Assembly (NCBI RefSeq): GCF_001641125.1
Contig: NZ_LWLP01000001.1
Span: 3,599,828 to 3,663,827 of the forward strand
Length of the DNA stretch: 64,000 nucleotides
Source: Arthrobacter sp. OY3WO11
Lineage (GTDB): Bacteria; Actinomycetota; Actinomycetes; Actinomycetales; Micrococcaceae
Direction: 5' to 3'
Within the stretch, counting starts at the first letter, position 1. Each line of letters opens with the position of its first letter. The translations under genes were made by a program, and so were the position numbers. Shown here piece after piece: positions 23,960-32,458 of this stretch. The notes beneath the pieces were generated by a model. It saw nothing but the letters and a program-made list of their open reading frames with translations, had not been told where the DNA came from and searched no databases.

Positions 23960-25728
23960 TACTGGTCCTTTTCGGGCCCGGTGGGGCCGGCTGGGGTGGT
24001 GACTGAGCCTGTGGTTGCGGCAGCTCCGGTGCTATTGTCCCCCGGGCTGCCGGGAGTTTCCTGTGAAGTCCGGGGCGGCCCCTGGTCCGGATCAAGCTGC
24101 CACTCTTCTATCAGCAGCTTCCGGAGGGCTTCCGCTTCGCCGGCAAGCCGGTGGTCCTCGCCGCGGGCCAGGAGCCCGTACTCAACCATGGTGCGGCCGT
24201 CCTCGTGGGTGCCCGTGCGGAGCCACACGCGGCGGCGGTTGATGTAGAGCGACAGGATCAGGCCCGCCACGGCCAGCAGCGCGAAGATCAGGGCGTAGAG
24301 CTGGCCGGGGTTGTGGTGGATGTCCACGCCGATGTACCGCTTGACGCCGTCGAAGCTGATGGTGCCCTTCCCGTCAGGGAGTGTGTAGCTGGTCCCCGGC
24401 GAGAGGGTGATGCCGCCGGCGTCCAGGTTGCGGGCGTTCAGCGGGGTCAGGTCCTTGACGTCCAGCTCAAAGACGTTCTGTGGCGCTCCGTCATCCAGGC
24501 CAAGGTCGCCGTAGTAGGAGTTGAGCGTGAGCTGCGGGTTGAAAAGTTCCGGGTCACCGCTGAAGGAAACCCCCTCATCAGTGACGAAGGCGGTGGGCAG
24601 GAAGAAGCCGGCGAATCCCAGCTGGTCGGGCGCGGCGTCCGGAACCTTGATCACCACGGAGGAGTAGTAGTTGTCCCCCTGCAGCTTGGCCACCACGGGG
24701 CCCTGCATGGCCACGTTGCCGGCGCCGTCCCGGATGGTCACCACGGGGGCGTAGCCGTTGCCGGTGAGGTAGATGCTGGTGCCGCCCAGGGTGACGGGGT
24801 CGTTGACCTTCAGGGTTTCCTGCTGCGCGGGCGCGTCCGGGTTTTCCCTGGTGGTCACTGCGGCCGAGAAGTCGATGGGCTGGCCGAACTTGCCCTCGGA
24901 CTCGCGGTCGAAGGTGATGTCGAACTTGTCCAGCTGGATGGAATAGGGCTGCAGCTGGCTGGACTGGAAATTGGTGCCGGGCGTGAACTGGTCGTAACCC
25001 ACCAGGGTGTTCACGAACGTGTCCCCCTCCACCAGGATCCGCTGGCCGCTGTAGCCGAACAGGCCCCCGATGGCCACGGACACCAGGACGCCAATGAGGG
25101 ATGTGTGGAAGACGAGGTTGCCTACTTCCTTCAGGAAGCCGCGCTCGGCACCCAAAGACGGCCGCGCGCCGTCGTCGTCCCTTACCTCAACGCGGTAGCC
25201 GCGCTTCTTCAGCAGTCCGGCGGCGCTGTGGATGGCGTCCGACGCCGGGATCCCGGCCCGGGCGGGTATCACCAGGGTCCCGTACTCGGGGAGGCGGGAG
25301 AGCCGTTTGGGGGTGCGCGGCGGCTGGGAGCGCATCGCCTTGTAATGGGCGATGGCGCGCGGCACCACGCAGCCGATCAGGGAGATGAACAGCAGCAGGT
25401 AGATGGCCGAGAACCAGGCCGAGGAGTAGACGTCGTACAGCTGCAGGGTGTCCAGCAGCTTGCCGTAGTCCGGGTTGTCCTTGATGTACTGGGTGACGAT
25501 GGACGGGTTGGCGGGGCGCTGCGGGAACAGGGAACCGGGAACCGCGGCAACTGCCAGCAGCAGGAGCAGGAAAAGCGCCGTGCGCATGCTGGTCAGCTGG
25601 GTCCAGGCCCAGCGCAGCATCTCCTTGGGACCCAGGGCTGGCAGCGCGGCGTCAGCCTTGGCCGCTGACGCCGCGCTGCCCGTCGCCGGGGTGGAGGATT
25701 TCTTCTCTACGTTCACGTGCTCGCTCAT
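23959..25728 (-). CDS. resB: Cytochrome c biogenesis protein ResB
   Basis: A 589-residue membrane protein with three N-terminal helices, a large extracytoplasmic domain at about 200-490 and a last helix near 505-525, followed by a cytoplasmic tail, the ResB/Ccs1 architecture. It holds apocytochrome c for haem attachment together with CcsB. The start ATG 25728 overlaps the CcdA stop as TGATG; longer in-frame extensions would lie inside ccdA and were rejected. Confidence 0.94.
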   Translation of the reverse strand: MSEHVNVEKKSSTPATGSAASAAKADAALPALGPKEMLRWAWTQLTSMRTALFLLLLLAVAAVPGSLFPQRPANPSIVTQYIKDNPDYGKLLDTLQLYDVYSSAWFSAIYLLLFISLIGCVVPRAIAHYKAMRSQPPRTPKRLSRLPEYGTLVIPARAGIPASDAIHSAAGLLKKRGYRVEVRDDDGARPSLGAERGFLKEVGNLVFHTSLIGVLVSVAIGGLFGYSGQRILVEGDTFVNTLVGYDQFTPGTNFQSSQLQPYSIQLDKFDITFDRESEGKFGQPIDFSAAVTTRENPDAPAQQETLKVNDPVTLGGTSIYLTGNGYAPVVTIRDGAGNVAMQGPVVAKLQGDNYYSSVVIKVPDAAPDQLGFAGFFLPTAFVTDEGVSFSGDPELFNPQLTLNSYYGDLGLDDGAPQNVFELDVKDLTPLNARNLDAGGITLSPGTSYTLPDGKGTISFDGVKRYIGVDIHHNPGQLYALIFALLAVAGLILSLYINRRRVWLRTGTHEDGRTMVEYGLLARGEDHRLAGEAEALRKLLIEEWQLDPDQGPPRTSQETPGSPGDNSTGAAATTGSVTTPAGPTGPEKDQ

Positions 25729-26483
25729 CAGATCGGCAACTTCACATCGGTTTGGAACCAGTACTGGAGCTCGGTCACCCAGGTGCCCCAGACGCCGCTG
25801 GCCATCAGCAGGCCCAGCACCACCAGGATGCCCCCGCCGGTGCGCTGGATGGCCAGGCGGTGCTTGCGGAAGAACGCCATCACACCCATCCCCCGGCGGA
25901 CCGCCAGTGCGATCAGCAGGAACGGTATTCCCAGGCCCAGGCTGTAGACGAAGGCCAGGAAGGCGCCCTTGGCGGCGGACGATCCCCCGGAGAGGCTCAG
26001 CAGCTGCACGGCCGAGTAGGTGGGGCCGATGCACGGCGCCCAGCCCAGCCCGAAGGTCAGGCCCAGCAGCGGCGCCCCCCAGAGCCCGGCCGGCGGCTTG
26101 GCCTGGATCTTCGCGTCACGCTGGAGCCAGCTGAAGCCGCCCATGAACACGACGCCCATCACAATCACCAGGATGCCCAGGAGCTGGGTGATCCAGGCGT
26201 TCTGCGAACCGGTGATCAGGGTTCCCAGCTGGCCGAAAGCCCCGCCGAGGAGGACGAAAATGACCGAGAAACCGAGAACGAACAGCCCGATGCCCACCAG
26301 CATCCGGCCGCGCTTCTGCTTCTGCAGGTCCACGCCGCTGAGCCCGGTGACGTAGCCCAGGTATCCCGGGACCAGGGGCAGCACGCACGGAGAGAGGAAG
26401 GAGACCAGTCCGGCCAGCAGGGCCACCGGGATGGCAAGCAGGAGCGAGCCGTTCAGGATGGCTTCGGCAAAGGGGCTGTTCAC
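25728..26483 (-). CDS. ccdA: Cytochrome c biogenesis protein CcdA
   Basis: A 251-residue six-helix membrane protein that passes electrons from cytoplasmic thioredoxin to extracytoplasmic thiol proteins. The first helix carries SFLSPCVLPLVPGYLGYV and a later one GWAPCIGPTYSAV, the two Pro-flanked redox cysteines of the family. It lies 14 nt after the thioredoxin-like lipoprotein gene, its likely redox partner, and overlaps resB. Confidence 0.95.
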   Translation of the reverse strand: MNSPFAEAILNGSLLLAIPVALLAGLVSFLSPCVLPLVPGYLGYVTGLSGVDLQKQKRGRMLVGIGLFVLGFSVIFVLLGGAFGQLGTLITGSQNAWITQLLGILVIVMGVVFMGGFSWLQRDAKIQAKPPAGLWGAPLLGLTFGLGWAPCIGPTYSAVQLLSLSGGSSAAKGAFLAFVYSLGLGIPFLLIALAVRRGMGVMAFFRKHRLAIQRTGGGILVVLGLLMASGVWGTWVTELQYWFQTDVKLPI

Positions 26484-26497
26484 GGTCCGGACCGCCG

Positions 26498-27112
26498 CTA
26501 CTCTGCCACGGCGGCAGCGATGAGGGCTTTCAGGGTGCCCTTTTGGACTTCCCCCAGGACACGCGAGGCCACGCGGCCCTGCTTGTCCAGCACCAGGGTG
26601 GTGGGGACCGCGCCCGGCGGAACCAGCCCGGAGACAGCCAGGAGGACGCCGCCGTCCTTGTCGTCAAAGCTGGGGTAGGTCAGGTTGAAGGTCTTTTCGA
26701 AGGCCTCGGCGGTGGCTTTCTCGTCCCGCAGGTTGACGCCGTAGAACTGCACGCCCTGGTCCTTGAACTCCTGGTGGAGCTCTTCCAGGATGGGGGCCTC
26801 CACGCGGCACGGTGCGCAGGCGGCGAACCAGAAGTTCAGCACCGTCACCTTGCCCTGGAAATCGGCGGGCGCAACGGTGGTGCCGTTGAACAGCGTGCCG
26901 TTGACCTGGATGGCGGACTTGCGGTCCCCGGCTGCAAACTCCGTCACGGAGCCGTCACCGGCAACATAGTTCTTGTTGTCCCCTGCCTTGGCCTGCTGGG
27001 CCAGGGCATCCTCCTGGGCGCAGCCGGACAGGCCAAGGGTCACAGCGGTCAGGGCCAGGCCGCCGGCAGCCAGCAGGCTGCGGCGGGAGGTCACGGGATT
27101 GCGGTGGGTCAC
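26498..27112 (-). CDS. TlpA/ResA-like thiol-disulfide lipoprotein
   Basis: A 204-residue lipoprotein. The N-terminus has an RR pair, a hydrophobic core and lipobox LSGC; the rest is a thioredoxin fold with active site FAACAPCRVEAP and the cis-Pro in GAVPTTLVL. It probably reduces the CxxCH cysteines of apocytochrome c before haem attachment, taking electrons from CcdA. GTG at 27112 follows the preceding stop by 2 nt. Confidence 0.93.
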   Translation of the reverse strand: MTHRNPVTSRRSLLAAGGLALTAVTLGLSGCAQEDALAQQAKAGDNKNYVAGDGSVTEFAAGDRKSAIQVNGTLFNGTTVAPADFQGKVTVLNFWFAACAPCRVEAPILEELHQEFKDQGVQFYGVNLRDEKATAEAFEKTFNLTYPSFDDKDGGVLLAVSGLVPPGAVPTTLVLDKQGRVASRVLGEVQKGTLKALIAAAVAE

Positions 27113-27114
27113 AG

Positions 27115-27795
27115 CTAGGCTCCAGGGGTGCTGGACGCACCCGGAAGAAGGGAGGCCGCCGGTTCGCTGTACTGCACGCGCAGGAGCGTGCCGGCGTCGT
27201 CGAACACCAGGGAGGTGATGGAGGTCAGGGTGCATTCGCGTTTCCGCGGGTCATGCCACAGCGGTTTTCCCTCGGCGCTGAGGCGGGTGGCCCAGATGGG
27301 GAGCTGGTGGCTGACCATGATGGCTTCAGGCCCCTCCGTCCCGAAGTCACCGGCTGCCAGTTCGATGGCTCGCAACCGCGCGTCCTGGACCGCTTCCATC
27401 ACCCGGGAAGCCTGGTTCTTGTACGGTTCGCCCCAGGAGGGCCGCAGGGGGTTGACCAGTCGCGGCCAGTGCTTCGGGCGGCGCAGCTCAGCCTTGGTGA
27501 CCCTCATGCCCTCGAAGTAGTTCTCCGCCTCGATGATCCGCTCGTCCGTGTGGATCTGCAGGCGCAGGGCGTCCGACGTCGGCCGTGCAGTTTCCTGCGC
27601 ACGGTCCAGCGGGGAGGCTGCCAGGTAGGTGATCCGGGCACCGCCGGCAGCGCGGCGGCTGAAGTGTTCGGCGAGCGTGCGCGCCATCTCCTGCCCCAGT
27701 TCGGAGAGGTGGAATTCAGGCAGCCGCCCGTAGAGAACGCCGTCGGGATTGTGGACCTCGCCGTGGCGGAGCAAATGGACAGTGGCTTGGGGCAT
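27115..27795 (-). CDS. Histidine phosphatase (phosphoglycerate-mutase-like) protein
   Basis: A 226-residue cytosolic enzyme of the branch-1 histidine phosphatase family. The catalytic RHGE motif is at residues 10-13 (LLRHGEVHN) and the second histidine is in MVSHQLPIW. It is the first gene of the ccs operon, as in many actinobacteria, but its substrate is unknown. The 210 nt upstream are shared with the divergent yceI gene. Confidence 0.88.
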   Translation of the reverse strand: MPQATVHLLRHGEVHNPDGVLYGRLPEFHLSELGQEMARTLAEHFSRRAAGGARITYLAASPLDRAQETARPTSDALRLQIHTDERIIEAENYFEGMRVTKAELRRPKHWPRLVNPLRPSWGEPYKNQASRVMEAVQDARLRAIELAAGDFGTEGPEAIMVSHQLPIWATRLSAEGKPLWHDPRKRECTLTSITSLVFDDAGTLLRVQYSEPAASLLPGASSTPGA

Positions 27796-27902
27796 GTTTA
27801 CCAGTTTCTCAAAGATGGCGTGCGATCCGAAATCTCCCGCACAAGCTTTCTACAGAGAGTAGAACTGAAGTTTTTGAAGAAATGTTCCGAAGGCGGGAAC
27901 AA

Positions 27903-27926
27903 AACATGCAAATGCATGTTTATACT
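27903..27926 (+). promoter_or_regulatory. MarR-type palindrome and -10 of yceI
   Basis: AACATGCA and TGCATGTT form a perfect 8-bp inverted repeat separated by AA (27903-27920), directly followed by TATACT (27921-27926), a good -10. The repeat covers the -35/-10 spacer, so a bound dimer would repress. Length and shape suit a MarR-family or similar winged-helix regulator, though none is encoded nearby. Confidence 0.5.
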
Positions 27927-28005
27927 GGATGCAGCAGTTAGTTGAGACTTCAACAGATGAAGGTTCAACGGCAAACCCGACAGCACACACACAAGGAGCA
28001 TCACC

Positions 28006-28554
28006 ATGGCACTTCCCGCAGACGTCACCACCGGCACCTGGACCCTCGACAACTCACACAGCGAGATCGGCTTCACGGTCCGCCACGCAGGCATCAGCAA
28101 GGTCCGCGGCCAGTTCACCGAAGCCGCCGCCACCCTTAACCTCCCCGAGGACGTCACCGGCGCCAGCATCAACGCCACCATCAACACCGCCAGCTTCGAT
28201 TCCGGCGACGTCAACCGCGACGGCCACGTCAAGGGCGAGGACTTCTTCGACGTGGAGAAGTTCCCCGAAATCTCCTTCGTCTCGAACGGCCTCGTGGCCA
28301 AGGGCAACAGCTACGAACTGACCGGCGACCTGACCATCAAGGGCGTCACCCGCCCCGTCACCCTGGACACCGAGTTCAACGGTGTGGCTGTTGACCCCTT
28401 CGGCAACACCCGTGCAGGCGTTTCCGCGGAGACCACCATCAGCCGCAAGGACTTCGGCCTGACCTGGAACGCCATCCTCGAGACCGGCGGCGTCCTGGTG
28501 AGTGACAAGGTTGCCATCAACCTTGAGCTTGCCTTCATCGCTCCCGCGGCATAA
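28006..28554 (+). CDS. YceI family protein
   Basis: A 182-residue lipocalin-like YceI protein. The family pattern GTWTLDNSHSEIGFTVRHAGISKV is near the N-terminus and the DVEKFPEISF and LTGDLTIKGVT blocks follow. These proteins bind polyisoprenoid chains or quinones. There is no signal peptide, as usual for actinobacterial members. AAGGAG lies 7 nt before the ATG. The gene has its own promoter and terminator and is probably monocistronic. Confidence 0.93.
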   Translation: MALPADVTTGTWTLDNSHSEIGFTVRHAGISKVRGQFTEAAATLNLPEDVTGASINATINTASFDSGDVNRDGHVKGEDFFDVEKFPEISFVSNGLVAKGNSYELTGDLTIKGVTRPVTLDTEFNGVAVDPFGNTRAGVSAETTISRKDFGLTWNAILETGGVLVSDKVAINLELAFIAPAA

Positions 28555-28566
28555 TTCCTTCCGCTC

Positions 28567-28616
28567 CGGCACCCCGGCCCTGGACTCCCGCAGTCCGGCG
28601 CCGGGGTGCCGTCCTT
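28567..28616 (+). terminator. Strong terminator of yceI
   Basis: CGGCACCCCGG (28567-28577) and CCGGGGTGCCG (28601-28611) form a perfect 11-bp GC-rich stem, with an inner GGACT/AGTCC stem in the loop, followed by TCCTTT. Confidence 0.8.
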
Positions 28617-28651
28617 TAAGCACACCGCCCCTTCCGAGTCCCGGCGGGGTT

Positions 28652-28657
28652 TACAGT
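28652..28657 (+). promoter_or_regulatory. Possible leaderless-type -10 element
   Basis: TACAGT ends 7 nt before the ATG of the next gene. A GAGGG between them could also act as a ribosome-binding site, so leaderless initiation is less certain here than at the other sites. Confidence 0.3.
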
Positions 28658-28664
28658 GAGGGCC

Positions 28665-29129
28665 ATGAGCAACTCACCCAGCGCGCCGCGGAACGTTTTT
28701 ACCCGAATGTTCCTGGTAACGGGCCTGCCCACCGAACTCAAGGTTTCCTTCTGGATCTGGTTTGTGGGCGGCATCCTGGGCTTGCTGGGTGGCATGCTCG
28801 GCATGCTGGCATCGCTGGTGCTCTTTGCCGCGGCGCCGGGGGCGGCCACGCTGGTGCTGTTGCTCATGCTGCTGGCGGCCGCGGTGGGCGCTGCGCAGAT
28901 CGTCTTCGCCCTTGCCATGAAGGACGGAAAACGCTGGGCCCGGGTAGGCCTGACGGCCCTCACCGGCGCCACCCTGGTCCTGGCGGTGGCCAACGCCATG
29001 ATGGGTGTGGGCCAGGGCGGCAACTGGGCAACGTTCCTCATCAGCCTGGTGGCAACGGTCCTGTTGTGGCTGCCCAATTCCCAGGCCTTCTTCGCGGCAG
29101 CCCGCTCCGGGAATACCTCTTCCGAATGA
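28665..29129 (+). CDS. Small multi-pass membrane protein, unknown function
   Basis: A 154-residue protein with four hydrophobic helices and short charged ends. The same helix pattern (KxGKxWARxxLxxL between helices 2 and 3) recurs in the following gene, so the two are probably diverged relatives of one family. I do not recognise a functional domain. Confidence 0.7.
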   Translation: MSNSPSAPRNVFTRMFLVTGLPTELKVSFWIWFVGGILGLLGGMLGMLASLVLFAAAPGAATLVLLLMLLAAAVGAAQIVFALAMKDGKRWARVGLTALTGATLVLAVANAMMGVGQGGNWATFLISLVATVLLWLPNSQAFFAAARSGNTSSE

Positions 29130-29238
29130 CCCCCAAGGCGCCTGCCCGGGGGTACGGTGGACGTAAGTGTTGCTGGGGGTAGGGGACAGGACCGATCCCG
29201 GCGATTTACCTGGAACCCGACACGCAAAAGGACCGCCC

Positions 29239-30063
29239 ATGAGCACTCCCCCCGTCCCGCCTCCCGTTCCGAACGAACCCGAGCCTGGCTCCGAGTCTGG
29301 CAGGCAGGCTCCGCGCTACGGCCAGAACGCACCCCAGTACGGCCAAAACCAGCCCCAGTACGGCCAGCAGTCCGGAACACCGCAGTATGGACAGAACGCC
29401 CCGCAGCACGGGCAGAACCCGCCGCAGCATGGCCAGTCCGGCGCTCCCCAGTTCGGGCAGAATGCACCGCAGTACGGCCAGAACCCGCCGCAGTTCGGGC
29501 AGAATCCGCCGGCAGCCCCCGGCTATGGCCAGCAGCCGTACGGCCAGTCCCCGTACGCGCAGTATCCGTCGGAGCAGCCCCAGCCCTCCGGCAGCACGGG
29601 TGTTCCCCAGATGGTCAACATCTCCTTCTGGCTGCTGATTGCATCCGCCGCCATCTTCGTCATCTCGATGCTGACCGGCCTGACCACGCTGGACGATCCC
29701 ATGTTCCGCGACGCCTTCGAAACCCAGATCGAGGGCAGCGGCGCTGGAGTCACCTACGAGGATATGAAGGGCGTGATCGCCGGAACCCTGGTGGTGTTCG
29801 CAATCATCGGCCTGGCCCTCTACCTGCTGGTGGCGTTCTTCGTCCGCAAGGGCAAGAACTGGGCACGGATCCTGGGCACCGTCTTTGCGGCGCTGTCCAT
29901 CTTCGGACTCTTCGGCCCGCCCAGCTTTGGAACCCTCGGCACCCTGCTGGGGATCGCGGCCATCGTGCTGCTTTACCTGCCGGCCTCGGCTCCGTATTTC
30001 CGGCGCCAGCAGCCGTTCACCAACCCCTACGGTGGCAACATGGGGAACCCGTACGGCCGGTAA
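29239..30063 (+). CDS. Membrane protein with PQYGQ-repeat N-terminus
   Basis: A 274-residue protein. Residues ~20-110 are a disordered repeat of about twenty variants of PQYGQ/PQFGQ, rich in Gln, Pro, Tyr and Gly; the rest has four hydrophobic helices with KGKNWARILGTVFAALS between the second and third, like the preceding gene. Such Tyr/Gln/Pro tails are known on several actinobacterial membrane proteins. ATG at 29239 has AAGGA about 8 nt upstream. Function unknown. Confidence 0.75.
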   Translation: MSTPPVPPPVPNEPEPGSESGRQAPRYGQNAPQYGQNQPQYGQQSGTPQYGQNAPQHGQNPPQHGQSGAPQFGQNAPQYGQNPPQFGQNPPAAPGYGQQPYGQSPYAQYPSEQPQPSGSTGVPQMVNISFWLLIASAAIFVISMLTGLTTLDDPMFRDAFETQIEGSGAGVTYEDMKGVIAGTLVVFAIIGLALYLLVAFFVRKGKNWARILGTVFAALSIFGLFGPPSFGTLGTLLGIAAIVLLYLPASAPYFRRQQPFTNPYGGNMGNPYGR

Positions 30064-30075
30064 CTCCAAGCACCA

Positions 30076-30094
30076 CCCACCCTTCGGGCGTGGG
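30076..30094. terminator. Hairpin between convergent genes
   Basis: CCCACCC, a TTCG tetraloop and GGCGTGGG form a stable stem with one bulged C. It lies in the 63-nt gap between a plus-strand membrane protein gene and rex on the minus strand, so it can serve both. Confidence 0.45.
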
Positions 30095-30126
30095 CCCCGG
30101 AACCAAGCAGGCACTGCTGACGGAAA

Positions 30127-30831
30127 CTAGGCGGTCTGCCCCGGGGCCTGCGCCCGTTGTGCGTGGTAGGCGAGGATCTGCAGTTCCGTTGCCATGTCCA
30201 CCTTGCGGAGGTTAACGCCCTCCGGCACCTGCAGCATGATGGGGGCGAAACTCAGGACGCTGCGGACCCCGGCCGCCACCACGCGGTCGCAGATGTCCTG
30301 GGCCACCGATGCAGGCAGGGCCAGGACCACCATATTGGCTCCGGTGCGGTGCAGCACGGTTTCCAGGTCCGCCACATCGCTGACGCGCAGCCAGCCGACC
30401 TCGTTGCCCACCACCATCTGGTCCGCGTCAAAGATGGCCACGACGTCGAAGCCGCGGGATTCGAAGCCGCCGTACCGTGCAAGGGCCTTGCCTAGGTTGC
30501 CGGCGCCGACGATGGCCACTTTCCAGTCGTGGGTGAGTCCCAGGGCGGCGGCGATGTGCCGGCTGAGGTACTGCACCTCGTAGCCCACACCGCGGGTGCC
30601 GTAGGAGCCCACGTGGGAGAGGTCCTTGCGGAGCGTTGCGGAGCTGACCCCGGAGGCCTCGGCAAGTGATTCGGAGGAAACCCGCTCCACGCCCTCGGCC
30701 AGGAGGGTATTAAGGGCACGCAGGTAGAGGGTCAGCCGGGCCACTGCAGCCGGCGGAATCTGTTTGGCTGCCGTGCCCGCAGCTCCCGGCAGGTCCGGGA
30801 CAGCCTGGGGGGTTGAATCCAGCGAAGCCAC
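30127..30831 (-). CDS. rex: Redox-sensing transcriptional repressor Rex
   Basis: A 234-residue repressor that leaves DNA when the NADH/NAD+ ratio rises. The N-terminal winged helix (VARLTLYLRALNTL, then SSATLRKDLSHVGSYGTRGVGY) recognises the operator; the Rossmann domain has VAIVGAGNLGKALARY and FDAD. GTG at 30831 is preferred to TTG at 30876 because GGAGGGG lies just upstream and a TTGATG-N18-TAGAGT promoter upstream would start transcription near 30860. Rex usually controls cytochrome bd and respiratory genes in Actinobacteria; no full Rex operator is visible here. Confidence 0.93.
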   Translation of the reverse strand: MASLDSTPQAVPDLPGAAGTAAKQIPPAAVARLTLYLRALNTLLAEGVERVSSESLAEASGVSSATLRKDLSHVGSYGTRGVGYEVQYLSRHIAAALGLTHDWKVAIVGAGNLGKALARYGGFESRGFDVVAIFDADQMVVGNEVGWLRVSDVADLETVLHRTGANMVVLALPASVAQDICDRVVAAGVRSVLSFAPIMLQVPEGVNLRKVDMATELQILAYHAQRAQAPGQTA

Positions 30832-30949
30832 CAGCCCCTCCCTCGCATCGCGTTGTGACTCCACTCTAGGGCCCAACCGGCAATGCCATCAAAGCAGGCG
30901 CCGCCGATGCAAGGGACACTGAAGGCCTCTCCACCACGGTACTGCTCCC

Positions 30950-31204
30950 CTACTGTGCCATGGCCCGCTGGAGCACGCGCGCCAGCCGGGCTTCGTCGAT
31001 TTTCCAGAAATCGCGCTGCACGCCATCCACCAGCACCACCGGGATTTCTTCCGCGTAGCGCTCACGGAGTTCCGGCTGGTGGTCCACCAACTCTTCGCTC
31101 CACTCAAGTCCCAGCGAGGCCGTAACCCGGCTGACGGCGTCGCGCGCGTCTTCGCAAAGGTGGCAGTCTGCCTTGGTGATCAGGACAACGCGGGGTGTGG
31201 CCAT
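30950..31204 (-). CDS. Glutaredoxin-like protein (DUF836)
   Basis: An 84-residue thioredoxin-fold protein with N-terminal active site CHLC in ITKADCHLCEDA and cis-Pro in EEIPVVLVDG. Small glutaredoxin-like proteins of this type are common in Actinobacteria and are often near rex and HAD phosphatase genes. ATG at 31204 is 6 nt after TACGGT, again a leaderless pattern. Confidence 0.87.
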   Translation of the reverse strand: MATPRVVLITKADCHLCEDARDAVSRVTASLGLEWSEELVDHQPELRERYAEEIPVVLVDGVQRDFWKIDEARLARVLQRAMAQ

Positions 31205-31210
31205 GCGTTA

Positions 31211-31297
31211 ACCGTAGACCCGTTCCCCCGGGACCGGCGACGCCGGGCAAGGGGGGAACAAGGCTAAACGGGGATTGAACAGTGAATTGACTAGACT
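31211..31297. promoter_or_regulatory. Divergent pair of leaderless-type promoters
   Basis: TACGGT on the minus strand (31216-31211) ends 6 nt before the ATG of the glutaredoxin-like gene; TAGACT on the plus strand (31292-31297) ends 7 nt before the ATG of the HAD phosphatase gene. Neither gene has a Shine-Dalgarno sequence. Confidence 0.5.
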
Positions 31298-31304
31298 CGA
31301 CTGC

Positions 31305-32123
31305 ATGCCCGAGGAGAAGTACGTTGCCGTAGTCACCAAGCCGGTTGCTGCGCCGCAACCGGGCGAGGCAGCGTTTTTCGACGTGGACAACACTCTGATG
31401 CGCGGTGCCAGCCTCTTCCACGTTGCCCGGAAGATGCACCAGCGCGGGGCGTTCACCATGGCCCAGGCGGCCGGGTTCGCGTGGAAGCAGTTCAAGTTCG
31501 TGGCCCGCGGCGAAAACATGGACGATGTCCATGCGGTCCGCGACTCCGCACTGACGCTGGCCGCAGGCATCACGGTTGACGACATCAAGGCGCTCGGCGA
31601 AGAGGTCTACGACGAGATGATCGCCTCCCGCATCTGGCCTGGTGCCAAAGCGCTGGCGGAGCAGCACCTGCGCGTGGGCCGGCGGGTGTGGCTGGTGACC
31701 GCCACCCCCATCGAAGTGGCCACGGTGATCTCCACCCGGCTGGGGCTGACCGGGGCGCTGGGGACTGTGGGGGAAATTTCCGAGGGCATGTACACCGGGC
31801 GCCTGGTGGGTGACATCCTGCACGGCTCGGCCAAGGCCGTGGCTGTCCAGGCCATTGCGGACGCCGAGGAGCTGGATCTCAAGCGCTGCTGGGCGTACAG
31901 CGACTCCTACAACGACATTCCGCTGCTCACCCTGGTGGGCCACCCGGTGGCCATCAACCCGGACGCCCGCCTGCGCCGGCACGCCCGTGACAACAACTGG
32001 CCGGTCTACGATTTCCGGTCAGGCCGGCGCGCAGCCACGTTCGGCCTCAAGGCCGCAACGGCCGGCGGCGCCGTCTACGGGCTCTGGAAGGGCTTCGCCC
32101 GCATCCGGGGCCCGCGCATCTAG
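31305..32123 (+). CDS. HAD-IB family hydrolase (SerB-like)
   Basis: A 272-residue phosphatase of HAD subfamily IB. Motif I is AFFDVDNTLMRG, motif II VTATPIEV and motif III with Asp pair YSDSYNDIPLL. This branch includes phosphoserine phosphatase-like enzymes, but members with this long C-terminal tail are not proven serine-pathway enzymes. The ATG at 31305 is preferred over upstream in-frame codons because of the TAGACT element. Confidence 0.88.
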   Translation: MPEEKYVAVVTKPVAAPQPGEAAFFDVDNTLMRGASLFHVARKMHQRGAFTMAQAAGFAWKQFKFVARGENMDDVHAVRDSALTLAAGITVDDIKALGEEVYDEMIASRIWPGAKALAEQHLRVGRRVWLVTATPIEVATVISTRLGLTGALGTVGEISEGMYTGRLVGDILHGSAKAVAVQAIADAEELDLKRCWAYSDSYNDIPLLTLVGHPVAINPDARLRRHARDNNWPVYDFRSGRRAATFGLKAATAGGAVYGLWKGFARIRGPRI

Positions 32124-32155
32124 CTCCCCGGGCCCCGCTCCCATCCCGCACAAAG

Positions 32156-32189
32156 AAAATGCCCGCCGCCTCGGAAGGCGACGGGCATT
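32156..32189. terminator. Bidirectional terminator
   Basis: AAATGCCCG-C-CGCC and GGCG-A-CGGGCATTT pair with one internal mismatch around TCGGAA, flanked by A-run and T-run. It separates the convergent HAD phosphatase and bS22 genes and reads as an intrinsic terminator in both directions. Confidence 0.85.
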
Positions 32190-32210
32190 TCTGCGCTGTT
32201 CGAAGTATCT

Positions 32211-32309
32211 CTACTTCTTGTTGCGGCGCTGGTGACGGGTCTTGCGAAGCAGCTTGCGGTGCTTCTTCTTGGCCATACGCTTGCGACGCTTCTTAATAAC
32301 TGAACCCAC
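32211..32309 (-). CDS. Small ribosomal subunit protein bS22 (32 aa)
   Basis: A 32-residue, extremely basic protein (GSVIKKRRKRMAKKKHRKLL at its start, then KTRHQRRNKK) matching the actinobacterial 30S protein bS22 seen in mycobacterial ribosome structures. GTG at 32309 has AAGGAAC about 6 nt upstream. In M. tuberculosis the same tiny gene lies beside the small HTH gene corresponding to the next entry, so the order is conserved. Easily missed by automated annotation. Confidence 0.9.
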   Translation of the reverse strand: MGSVIKKRRKRMAKKKHRKLLRKTRHQRRNKK

Positions 32310-32458
32310 GTAAGTTCCTTACAAACTAGATGCAGTACCTGTCTGATGGAAATTGTTCGTGGACAGAGCTACGAACTGAACAACTGACAGATTCTTACAA
32401 TGACGTAAAACGTTCCTTAACAGGGTACCGCTTCCGGGAGGCGGCCAAGGACAGCTGC

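Noticed and set aside
27906..27941. 11-codon frame inside the yceI promoter palindrome as a leader peptide
   Set aside because: Its start lies upstream of the -10, so it would not be transcribed.
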